Positions 1-5,999 of a stretch of 5,999 nt of DNA are shown one piece after another. The notes under the pieces were generated by a model. The model was not told the origin of the DNA and did no database searches. It worked only from the letters and a program-made list of their open reading frames with translations. The translations under genes were made by a program, and so were the position numbers. This DNA is from JBDTOX01 sp039933015. Its GTDB lineage: Bacteria; Pseudomonadota; Gammaproteobacteria; Burkholderiales; Methylophilaceae. The stretch is taken from assembly GCA_039933015.1 (NCBI GenBank), contig JBDTOX010000126.1:1-5999 (forward strand), given 5' to 3'. Positions within the stretch are counted from its first letter, which is position 1; the number at the start of each line of letters is the position of its first letter.

Positions 1-345
1 CACATAGAACGCCTTTTTCGCATCAATCCAGTGGTCGTGCGGCTTTTCCCAGTCCGACTTACCCATGTCCTGCGTGAAAATGCCGGTGATGCGTTTTTTC
101 TGCTCGGGCTGCAGGTAGATGGAGAATAGCTCAAAAGTGTCGCAGAAAAAGTCGGGTTCGCCATTGGCGTAATGGATTTGCCCCTTGGGGCCGGGAAAAT
201 CCGCCAGCACCATGCCATCCAGCGAGCAGGCCGTTCCCGCCTCGATTTCCCGGGGTGCAACGGATGTAGGCTGGCGATTGCAGGCGAGCAGCGCTAGTAC
301 AAGCATGAGTGGCAGGGAACGGCGGACGAACGAGGTGTGATTCAT
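1..345 (-). CDS. nosL: NosL, copper(I)-binding lipoprotein of the nos cluster (5' part, cut by window edge)
   Basis: The visible 115 residues are the N-terminal part of NosL, a membrane-anchored lipoprotein that binds Cu(I) and delivers it for assembly of the NosZ copper sites. The N-terminus is a lipoprotein signal: Arg-Arg at 8-9, a Leu-rich core, then lipobox LLAC with Cys22 as the lipidated residue. The family core follows: ACSLDGM at 39-45, FPGPKGQIHY at 50-59, DFFCDTFELFSIYLQPE at 65-81, then DMGKSDWEKP and HWIDAKKAFYV at the window edge. Cys40, Met45, Cys68 and Met94 are candidate copper ligands; which ones bind is not decided here. The ATG at 345-343 overlaps the nosY stop as ATGA and has a good GGAG six bases upstream. 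Family members are roughly 170-190 residues, so about a third is missing beyond the left edge. Last gene of the visible operon. Confidence 0.93.
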   Translation of the reverse strand, partial: MNHTSFVRRSLPLMLVLALLACNRQPTSVAPREIEAGTACSLDGMVLADFPGPKGQIHYANGEPDFFCDTFELFSIYLQPEQKKRITGIFTQDMGKSDWEKPHDHWIDAKKAFYV

Positions 346-1157
346 TTAAATCTCCACAAGGCAATGCTCAATGGCATGACGATCCAGGCGACCATCATCG
401 AACCCAGCAGCCACGGGTTGGACAGGCTGGCCGGAAACACAGTGGCAAGGCCGTAGAACACCTTGATGTCATCCATGCTGAAAATGTTCAGGATACGGAA
501 AATGTCGGCGGGGTTGAGCAGCAGCAGCAGCGGGAACAGGTCTTCACCGAAACCGCCGCCGGACAGCACCAGCACCCCTAGCAGCGTCAGGTCGTACACC
601 AGCACGAACAGGAACCACACGGCGATGGCAGCGCCGCTGGCTCGTGCCCGGTCCCTCGACATCACCGACACCATCACCGCCAGACTGAGGAACACCATGC
701 CGAGCAGGATGGCACTGAGCATGAAGCCGGCGTAATGGTAGAACGCAGCGGGGTCGAGCTGTGAAGCCAGCAACAGCCCTACTGACCCGAAGCCGGCCAG
801 GGTGGCGCAGGTGAGGGCAGCGGATAACCCCGCAAACTTGCCGAGCAGCAGTTCCAGCCGCGTGATCGGCATTGACAGCAGCAGATCCAGCGAACCGCGT
901 TCGCGTTCGCCGACAATGGCGTCGTAGCCAAGGATCAGCGCAATCAGCGGGATCAGGTAGATCACCAGGCTGACCAGGCTGGTAATGGTGACTTCTATGC
1001 TGTGGAATCCCACTTCGCCCTGCTGCGCCGAGCCGAAATAGGCGATGGCGAGCGCGAACAGCGTAAAAATGACCGCTACCGCGATTACCCAGCGATTGCG
1101 TATGCGGTCGCGAAATTCTTTCGCGGCGATGACTTTGATCTGGGCGAATTCAATCAT
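342..1157 (-). CDS. nosY: NosY, ABC-2 type membrane permease for NosZ copper-site maturation
   Basis: This 271-residue integral membrane protein is the permease partner of the NosF ATPase. With NosD it forms the NosDFY complex required to assemble the CuZ copper-sulfur centre of periplasmic NosZ. Six hydrophobic segments are visible, at about residues 24-42, 57-79, 107-133, 143-165, 173-199 and 245-268, the ABC-2 layout. The cytoplasmic loop after the second segment carries the family's hallmark GYDAIVGERERGSLDLLLS (77-95), the likely contact with NosF. The ATG at 1157-1155 is preferred over upstream in-frame starts because it begins the typical MIEFAQIKVIAAKEF N-terminus and shares ATGA with the nosF stop, implying translational coupling; the ribosome site is weak. 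The stop overlaps the nosL start by four bases. Length matches the family (about 275 residues). A run of five Leu codons lies near residue 211 and is ordinary membrane sequence. Confidence 0.96.
   Translation of the reverse strand: MIEFAQIKVIAAKEFRDRIRNRWVIAVAVIFTLFALAIAYFGSAQQGEVGFHSIEVTITSLVSLVIYLIPLIALILGYDAIVGERERGSLDLLLSMPITRLELLLGKFAGLSAALTCATLAGFGSVGLLLASQLDPAAFYHYAGFMLSAILLGMVFLSLAVMVSVMSRDRARASGAAIAVWFLFVLVYDLTLLGVLVLSGGGFGEDLFPLLLLLNPADIFRILNIFSMDDIKVFYGLATVFPASLSNPWLLGSMMVAWIVMPLSIALWRFK
352..355 (-). promoter_or_regulatory. Ribosome binding site of nosL
   Basis: The minus strand reads GGAG followed by six bases (ATTTAA) and the nosL ATG. It lies inside the last codons of nosY and fixes the nosL start at the ATGA overlap. 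Confidence 0.7.
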
Positions 1158-2062
1158 GCTGCATATCCGAGAAATACATCTTCCAGGGAGGGTTCCCTGA
1201 CCACGACGTCTTCTATGGCATCGTCCAGAGCTCCCAACCGGCGCAGGACATCCATCTTGCAGGCCCGCTGGCAGCGGATCAGGGCGCTGGAGCCATCCAC
1301 GACCAGTTCCTTGATGGCAATGCCTTGCAGGGCTTCTTGCAGAGTCCCGGGTGGGCATTGTATGCGCAACCGGATCACTAGCGGCAGATCGACCGCCTCG
1401 CGCAGTTCCTGCACCGTACCCAACGCATGCAACTTGCCGGATTTCATCACCGCCAGCCGCTGCACGCGCTCCTGAATTTCAGACAGGATATGAGAGGTGA
1501 TGATCACTGTTACGCCCCGTGTATTGAGATCATTCAATACCTGATAGAACTCGCGGATACCTTCCGGGTCGAGACCCGTGGTAGGCTCGTCCAGAAACAG
1601 GGTGCGCGGCTTGCCCAGCAACGCCTGGGCAAAGCCGAGGCGCTGGCGCATGCCCTTGGAATAGCCATCCACGCGACGGTTGGCAGCTTGTGCCAGACCG
1701 ACCTTCTCCAGTAGCGGCAGGCATTTGTCACGCTCGCAACCCTTGAGCGCGGCAAAGAATTGCAGCGTTTCCAGCCCGGTCAGATTGTCATAGAACACTA
1801 CGTTTTCAGGCAGATAGCCAATCGAGCGGCGCAGTGCGCGGAACGCGCTGCCTTGCACCGGGATGCCTTGGATACGGATGCTGCCGGAAGAAGGTGGGGT
1901 TAGCCCCAGCATCATTTTGAACAGCGTACTTTTGCCTGCGCCGTTGTGGCCGATCAGCCCCAGGGTTTCGCCCTTGCACACGGTGAACGTCACGCCATCC
2001 ACGGCCCGTACTTCGCCGTAATGTTTAAAGACGTTGCTGACTTCAATGACGCTGTTTTTCAA
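1154..2062 (-). CDS. nosF: NosF, ABC transporter ATPase for NosZ copper-site maturation
   Basis: This cytoplasmic ATPase of 302 residues powers the NosDFY complex that matures the CuZ site of nitrous oxide reductase. All ABC motifs are intact: Walker A GHNGAGKST (38-46), a Q-loop region reading IGYLPEN (81-87) with Glu in place of the usual Gln, signature YSKGMRQR (134-141), Walker B TLFLDEP (154-160), D-loop GLD (163-165) and switch His191 in TSHILSE. A C-terminal domain of about 80 residues ends in PSLEDVFLGYAA, typical of this ABC-2 ATPase group. The start chosen is TTG at 2062-2060 (M-K-N-S-V-I-E-V): it is eight bases after a clean GGAG and gives the normal family length. A longer in-frame extension to 2257 lies fully inside nosD and has no family resemblance. 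The start lies inside nosD, 20 bases overlapping; the stop overlaps the nosY ATG. Confidence 0.95.
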   Translation of the reverse strand: MKNSVIEVSNVFKHYGEVRAVDGVTFTVCKGETLGLIGHNGAGKSTLFKMMLGLTPPSSGSIRIQGIPVQGSAFRALRRSIGYLPENVVFYDNLTGLETLQFFAALKGCERDKCLPLLEKVGLAQAANRRVDGYSKGMRQRLGFAQALLGKPRTLFLDEPTTGLDPEGIREFYQVLNDLNTRGVTVIITSHILSEIQERVQRLAVMKSGKLHALGTVQELREAVDLPLVIRLRIQCPPGTLQEALQGIAIKELVVDGSSALIRCQRACKMDVLRRLGALDDAIEDVVVREPSLEDVFLGYAA

Positions 2063-3305
2063 GCCAGGTACTCCAATTTTTGTTGAATGGCGACATGCGG
2101 GGGTGGCGGTCGACAATACTGGTGGCGCGCAGCAGCGGAAACTGTCTGGCCACCAGGCGCAGTGTCTGCACCGCCGGGCTGTTGAGCAGCAACTTGACCG
2201 CAGGATATTTCCAGGTGAGGCGGTCCACCAGGTCGTTGGCCTCGTAGGGCACATCACCTACGCCGTCGCCATTGCGATCCCAGCCGATATAGTTGCTCCA
2301 GTAGTTGCCGGTTTTCTCTCCCCAGTATTCATCCTTGCTGGCCACGTATTTGATTTGCTCGCGGTTGTTGATGAGATCGTTACCTTCAACCTCATTATGA
2401 ATGGAACCGGCCCACAGGTGAACGCCGATACGATTGCCAACCACCAGATTGCCCCGCAGCACGTTGTATTCCGCGTCGTAGATGAAAAAACCACGGCCGT
2501 TGCCGGCCACGACGTTATTCTCGATTACCGAATCCTGGATGGTGCGCAGCATGATGCCATGATCCGAGTTGCCCCAGGCGCGGTTGTTACGGACGGTCTG
2601 GTTGCGCACTTCCATCAACGCCAGTCCACCGCGATTGAGGTAGGTCTCGTTGTTTTCCCACACGTTGTAGTTCGAGTTCATGTAGTGGGTGCCGTAGCGC
2701 AGGTGATGCAGCCGGTTGCCACGGAACAGCGCATGATCGGAGACATCCACGTAGATGCCATCGCGGGTGAAGCTGACCTGGTTGCCGAGGATCTGCGCAT
2801 CGCTGCTGTTGTAGAGCTGGATGCCGTTGCCGCGCTGTGCAGAGGCCAGATCTCGCATGCCGGTGATGTTGTTGGCTATCACCCGTACCCCCTTTACCTT
2901 TTCTATCCATATGCCGAACAGGGTGTAGTTGATGATGTTGTCGTGGATAACGGCGCGGTCACTGCCTGGCTCAAGGTAAATGCCGGCGTTCTGCGCCGTG
3001 AGATCGGCACCGCTGTTGCGGATGATAAAACCCTCTATCACCACGTCTGGCGATTTGATGCGAATGACGTCTCCCGTGTTTCCGCCGTCCAGAGTCGGCC
3101 GGTTCAGGCCCTTGAGCCGGAGCGGCTTGTCGATGACCAGGTGCTCCCGGTAATGTCCGCGTTCCACCAGCACCGTGTCATTCCTGGCGGCGGCACGGAT
3201 GGTTGCGGCTACAGAATCGCCCGCATGGACGGTCAGTTCTTTCGCACTGGCAATGCCGGCAGAAAAAAACAGGGCGCCACACAGTCCGGCAGACAGGAAG
3301 TTCAT
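2043..3305 (-). CDS. nosD: NosD, periplasmic beta-helix copper-processing protein
   Basis: NosD is the periplasmic member of the NosDFY maturation complex; it is thought to bridge the NosFY transporter to NosL and apo-NosZ during copper loading. The 420-residue product starts with a Sec signal peptide (core about residues 4-19, likely cleavage after ASA at 21). The body from about 85 to 315 is a chain of short repeats rich in N-x-V/I-x-x-N and G-I-x-L patterns (NAGIYLEPGSD, GIWIEKVKGV, GNGIQLYNSSDA, DGIYVDVSDHA, HGIMLRTIQDS, IGVHLWAGSIHN), the right-handed parallel beta-helix of the CASH/NosD fold. The C-terminal part holds the strongly conserved GNYWSNYIGWDRNGDGVGD (333-351), YEANDLVDRLTWKYP and a final SIVDRHPRMSPF. 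The ATG is ten bases after the nosR stop, without a strong ribosome site, so it is likely coupled to nosR. The 3' end overlaps the nosF start by 20 bases. Length fits the family. Confidence 0.97.
   Translation of the reverse strand: MNFLSAGLCGALFFSAGIASAKELTVHAGDSVAATIRAAARNDTVLVERGHYREHLVIDKPLRLKGLNRPTLDGGNTGDVIRIKSPDVVIEGFIIRNSGADLTAQNAGIYLEPGSDRAVIHDNIINYTLFGIWIEKVKGVRVIANNITGMRDLASAQRGNGIQLYNSSDAQILGNQVSFTRDGIYVDVSDHALFRGNRLHHLRYGTHYMNSNYNVWENNETYLNRGGLALMEVRNQTVRNNRAWGNSDHGIMLRTIQDSVIENNVVAGNGRGFFIYDAEYNVLRGNLVVGNRIGVHLWAGSIHNEVEGNDLINNREQIKYVASKDEYWGEKTGNYWSNYIGWDRNGDGVGDVPYEANDLVDRLTWKYPAVKLLLNSPAVQTLRLVARQFPLLRATSIVDRHPRMSPFNKNWSTWLEKQRH
2071..2074 (-). promoter_or_regulatory. Ribosome binding site that decides the nosF TTG start
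   Basis: The minus strand reads GGAG, then eight bases, then TTG. This is the best Shine-Dalgarno match near the expected NosF N-terminus and supports the non-ATG start. It lies inside the nosD coding region, so nosF translation is probably coupled to nosD. Confidence 0.7.
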
Positions 3306-3315
3306 GGTGTACAGC

Positions 3316-5622
3316 TTAACTCGTTTTGTTGGTTTTTTGGCTGCGGCCTATGCTTGCCACCGGTATGAAATAGCCCTGTGCGGAAATCGGCGTCAGCGGC
3401 AAGCCGGCCTTGGTGCGCACCCTGCGTTCCTTGGAGAGTGGCGGGCAGGTATGGTCATCGTAATACAGAATCTGGCACTCGAGGCACAGCAAGCATTCCC
3501 GCTGATCAATCCTGCCCTTGTCGTCGATGGCGAGGGATCCGCAGCCCTTTTGACAGGCGTGGCAGGTTTCACATTCTGCCTTCCGTTTCAGGCTGAAGAA
3601 GCGGAAAGTGCTAGGAATCGCGAGCCCCGCGCCCAGTGGGCACAGATACTTGCAGAAAGGCCGCTCCACAAAGAGCGCCAGCCCAAACAGCGCCACCCAG
3701 TAAGTCACGAACGGCCAGGAGCGGTGCCACACGCCGCCAACCAGGAAGGTCGATTTAAATGGCTCCACTTCGGCCATCTTTTCCGCAGTGCCCATTGAGT
3801 AAAATGAAACGGCGACCAGGAGTGCAAAAATGCCGTATTTCAACCACTTGAGCTTGTTGTGCAGCGGCAGCGGCAAGTGAAACTGGAACCGCTTTAGTCC
3901 GAGCGCGCCTCCTACCTTGTGGGCCAGTTCTGTCAACGCGCCGTAAGGACAGAGCCAGCCGCAAAACAGCCCGCGCCCCCAGATGAACACCGTGATGATA
4001 ATGAACCACCAGAAGATGAAAATCAGCGGATCAGAGAGAAAAAGCTCCCATTTCCAATGGTAGATCAGCGAATGGAACCAGGTGAGCACATGGGTGATGC
4101 TCGGCTGGGACAAACCATAAAAGCCCACAAAGCCTACGCTGCTTGCCCAGATGATGTATTTGGGAACGTCCACCCAGCGCTTGTCCTTGCGGGTGGCGCG
4201 GCGTACCAGCTTGTCGCGCAGCGCATAAATCGTGGCAGTCGCGCCGAGCAGCAGCACAAACAATGCGATCTCTAGCTTCTTCGCCTTCCATACGCGCAGC
4301 CAAGTCGGATCCGGCTTGACTATCGTGGGTCGGCCGCCCTCCAGGTAGCGCGTATCCAGCCAGTATTCACGATCGAAATTGGCGAAGGTCTTGGCTCCGG
4401 TCTGCTTGTCCACCTTGTTACCGAGAAACACCAGGCTCCACGGGTAAGCTGCACTGAAGCTGGGGCTGCGAATGATGAAGATGCCGGATTCTCGGAATTC
4501 CGGCGCACCAGCTGCCTGGATATTGTACAGATTGCGATAATCGGTATCGCGGAAAGTGAAGGTATCCATGTCCTGAGATACCTGTATGCGATCATAGATG
4601 CCACCGCGTACGAACCCGGAACCCTTGAACGAGGCAGTACCGTTAGCCACAATGAAAATGGCGTGCTCGTCAGGCTTGAGATCGGCCATCAAACCAGCGT
4701 AATTACGCTCACCCAGAATGCTGCGTCCGACGCCGGGCGCGTTGAGATAGCCAAAATACAGGTCAATATAAGGCTGGCCAGTGTCGTCCAATCCGACATC
4801 GGCCGGTGTTACCGCCAAGTGCTGGATACTGCCTTCGCTGATGAGTTTATCCCAGCTCAAGTTTTCGGAAACCTTGGTAAACCTGGCTTGCGGCCTGGGG
4901 ACTGCCTTGATGATGCCAACCTGTTTGGCGATCTCGTAGGCACTACGCATCACCACCTGATTTTCCGAGATCACCGTCACAGTTGCGCCGCTGATGGCAT
5001 CAATCCCGATATAGCCGCCCTCAGCGCGCGCCTTGCCGATTTCCACCTTGTCCCAGGCATGCTTGCCAACAAACTGCTTAATGAACTTGGTCAGTTCCCC
5101 TTCCGGAATACCGACCAGCAGAATCGGCTCGCTGTGCTTCAGGACTTTCACACCGGCAATCTTGCCAGTGATATCCATGCCGATCAGCGTGACGACCGGT
5201 TTTCCCGAATAGGCAGGAATGTCGACGATATCGGTGGAAAGGAATACATACCCCAGCAGCTTCTGCTGTCCGTGTTCATCATGATAGGCCTCGACGTAGG
5301 CCGGGCGCCCTTTGCGGGGAGAGAAGCGGTCAGCGCCTGGGAAAACGTCACGGCAGGGAACATAGGCGCACAAGTCAGGATCGGTAGATAGCTGCACCGG
5401 CAGGGGCGCTTCGTAAGAGCCTGTGTGGCCTTCTTCGGCGTGGTGCTCGCGTTCAGGATGATCTTTGTCGATGTCCGCCATCCCCGTGGCGGAAAAGCCC
5501 AGCGTTAAAACGAGACAACAGAAAAATAAAGTCAAACCACTGCTGAGTCGCGTCCTGAATCGCGAAAATCCGCAGGATGTGGGTTCGGGTTGACCTTTCA
5601 TGTGTTGTAGCAAGTGGCGCAC
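3316..5622 (-). CDS. nosR: NosR, membrane flavo-iron-sulfur protein needed for N2O reduction
   Basis: NosR is an inner-membrane protein required for nosZ expression and for NosZ activity in the cell, most likely passing electrons towards NosZ. The 768-residue product has: a signal segment (about 29-49); an acidic, His-rich patch (52-66); a periplasmic FMN-binding domain with the flavin attachment motif DAISGATVT (208-216; Thr214 the likely acceptor); membrane segments at about 451-468, 489-505, 532-549, 594-611 and 636-653; two CxxxCP motifs, CGWLCP (554-559) and CKYLCP (657-662); and two 4Fe-4S clusters, Cys684/687/690/694 and Cys710/713/716/726, the second with the long spacing usual in NosR. 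The listed start is GTG at 5622; an ATG seven codons in (5601) gives an equally good signal peptide, and neither has a clear ribosome site. No flavin transferase gene (apbE/nosX) is in the window. It follows nosZ instead of preceding it. Confidence 0.96.
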   Translation of the reverse strand: MRHLLQHMKGQPEPTSCGFSRFRTRLSSGLTLFFCCLVLTLGFSATGMADIDKDHPEREHHAEEGHTGSYEAPLPVQLSTDPDLCAYVPCRDVFPGADRFSPRKGRPAYVEAYHDEHGQQKLLGYVFLSTDIVDIPAYSGKPVVTLIGMDITGKIAGVKVLKHSEPILLVGIPEGELTKFIKQFVGKHAWDKVEIGKARAEGGYIGIDAISGATVTVISENQVVMRSAYEIAKQVGIIKAVPRPQARFTKVSENLSWDKLISEGSIQHLAVTPADVGLDDTGQPYIDLYFGYLNAPGVGRSILGERNYAGLMADLKPDEHAIFIVANGTASFKGSGFVRGGIYDRIQVSQDMDTFTFRDTDYRNLYNIQAAGAPEFRESGIFIIRSPSFSAAYPWSLVFLGNKVDKQTGAKTFANFDREYWLDTRYLEGGRPTIVKPDPTWLRVWKAKKLEIALFVLLLGATATIYALRDKLVRRATRKDKRWVDVPKYIIWASSVGFVGFYGLSQPSITHVLTWFHSLIYHWKWELFLSDPLIFIFWWFIIITVFIWGRGLFCGWLCPYGALTELAHKVGGALGLKRFQFHLPLPLHNKLKWLKYGIFALLVAVSFYSMGTAEKMAEVEPFKSTFLVGGVWHRSWPFVTYWVALFGLALFVERPFCKYLCPLGAGLAIPSTFRFFSLKRKAECETCHACQKGCGSLAIDDKGRIDQRECLLCLECQILYYDDHTCPPLSKERRVRTKAGLPLTPISAQGYFIPVASIGRSQKTNKTS

Positions 5623-5627
5623 CTGTC

Positions 5628-5655
5628 ATTAAACCGAAGGGAAAATCTGGGGCAA
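5628..5655 (-). promoter_or_regulatory. Possible weak sigma70-type promoter for nosR
   Basis: The minus strand shows TTGCCC (4 of 6 to the -35 consensus), a 16-base spacer, then TTTAAT (5 of 6 to the -10 consensus). The -35 box lies in the 3' arm of the hairpin. A start about seven bases further would fall at the GTG at 5622, which would favour the ATG at 5601 as the real nosR start. No FNR/DNR-like TTGAT-N4-ATCAA site is seen in the gap. Such matches arise easily by chance. Confidence 0.22.
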
Positions 5656-5678
5656 GCCAGCCACTGACTTGCCCCAGA
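5641..5678 (-). terminator. Terminator-like hairpin between nosZ and nosR
   Basis: On the minus strand an 11-base perfect stem (TCTGGGGCAAG pairing with CTTGCCCCAGA) encloses a further T-G wobble and CAG/CTG pairs, closing on a three-base loop. It is followed at once by TTTT then CCC. The stem starts about 21 bases after the nosZ stop. The T run is only four bases, so it may end transcription partly, or protect the 3' end of nosZ mRNA, not stop it fully. The plus strand has no T run after the stem, so the signal is directional and matches nosZ transcription. Confidence 0.7.
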
Positions 5679-5699
5679 AGACCGCTCCGTGGTCAGAGT

Positions 5700-5999
5700 T
5701 TACTTCTCAACAATAAACCGGCTGCGCATTTCCAAGTGCAATGCATGACAGAAGTGCGTGCAGTAAATCCAGAACACACCCGGCTTGTCAGCTTTGAAGG
5801 TAACCGAATGGGTTTCCTGCGGGTTGACGATGAAGTTGACGTTGTATCTCTCGATGCCGAAGCCGTGTGTCAGATCCTCCACCTTGTCGTGATTGGTCAG
5901 GGTGATGGTCACTTCGTCACCGAGCTTCACCTTGATTTCCGGCAGGCTGTAGTTAGGTGCCTGGGAAGTCATGTACACCATTACCTTCTTGCCATTGCG
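5700..5999 (-). CDS. nosZ: NosZ, nitrous oxide reductase (C-terminal 99 residues, 5' part beyond window edge)
   Basis: NosZ is the periplasmic copper enzyme that reduces N2O to N2, the last step of denitrification. Only the C-terminal cupredoxin domain is in the window; the beta-propeller with the CuZ histidines and the signal peptide lie beyond the right edge. The reading frame is open to the edge and begins RNGKKVMVYMTSQAP, the usual opening of this domain. The CuA site is complete: the His in DLTHGFG (visible residue 45), then CTHFCHALHLEM with Cys80, Cys84, His88 and Met91. The protein ends FIVEK and TAA. The position between the cysteines that is Trp in well-studied NosZ (CQWFC) is His82 here. 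The HALHxEM wording and a linked nosR favour the clade I (typical) group, but GFGIERYNVN and the CuA variant are less usual, so the clade is not settled from this fragment. Confidence 0.95.
   Translation of the reverse strand, partial: RNGKKVMVYMTSQAPNYSLPEIKVKLGDEVTITLTNHDKVEDLTHGFGIERYNVNFIVNPQETHSVTFKADKPGVFWIYCTHFCHALHLEMRSRFIVEK

Noticed and set aside
516..531. Short GCA/CAG triplet repeat
   Set aside because: It is a run of Leu codons in a hydrophobic part of NosY, ordinary coding sequence and not a microsatellite of interest.
1002..1475. Plus-strand open frame of 157 codons across the nosY/nosF junction
   Set aside because: It runs opposite two well-supported genes and shows no family features.
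2034..3368. Long open frame of 444 codons on the plus strand opposite nosD
   Set aside because: It is a mirror of nosD codon bias. The product has no recognisable family pattern, and nosD on the other strand has a signal peptide, beta-helix repeats and family motifs.
4663..5391. Plus-strand open frame of 242 codons opposite the nosR flavin domain
   Set aside because: It is antisense to a conserved NosR domain, has no recognisable motif and no good ribosome site; a shadow frame.
5680..5695. Second small imperfect inverted repeat after the nosZ stop (GACC...GGTC)
   Set aside because: Only four clean pairs and no T run; too weak to call beside the much stronger hairpin.
5623..5699. FNR/DNR-type operator in the nosZ-nosR gap
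   Set aside because: Searched by eye for TTGAT-N4-ATCAA-like sequence and found none; the oxygen/NO-responsive site is more likely upstream of nosZ, outside the window.
1..5999. A new defence, mobile or biosynthetic system
   Set aside because: All six genes are recognisable nos genes. No transposase, integrase, CRISPR array, tRNA or long direct repeat was seen.

Overview
The window is a contiguous part of a nitrous oxide reductase (nos) cluster, and every real gene is on the minus strand. In transcription order, from the right edge to the left, it reads: the 3' end of nosZ, nosR, nosD, nosF, nosY, and the 5' part of nosL, which runs off the left edge. The host is a denitrifying or N2O-respiring Gram-negative bacterium. 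The style of the NosR and NosD proteins and the moderately high GC suggest a betaproteobacterium, but this rests on recognition of family sequence only and no species can be named.

Region by region: positions 5700-5999 encode the last 99 residues of NosZ, which carry the whole binuclear CuA electron-entry site. Positions 5623-5699 are the only gap between genes of any size. It holds a strong GC-rich hairpin followed by a short T run on the minus strand, which looks like a terminator or attenuator, and a possible weak promoter overlapping it. Positions 3316-5622 encode NosR, a flavin and iron-sulfur membrane protein. After a 10-base gap comes nosD (2043-3305), a periplasmic beta-helix protein. 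From there the genes are packed with overlaps: nosF starts with TTG inside the end of nosD, while nosF/nosY and nosY/nosL each share an ATGA junction. There is no stretch above 300 bases without a gene.

How the genes work together: NosZ reduces N2O to N2 in the periplasm. NosR is thought to pass electrons to it from the quinol side and is needed for its expression or activity. NosD, NosF and NosY form an ABC-type complex (periplasmic partner, ATPase, membrane permease) needed to mature the copper-sulfur CuZ site of NosZ. NosL is an outer-membrane-anchored copper(I) lipoprotein that supplies copper to that process.

This is a known system, not a new one. The points worth a second look are the gene order (nosZ before nosR instead of the common nosR-nosZ), the hairpin separating them, a histidine in place of the usual tryptophan in the NosZ CuA loop, a His-rich patch in the mature N-terminus of NosR, and the TTG start of nosF.
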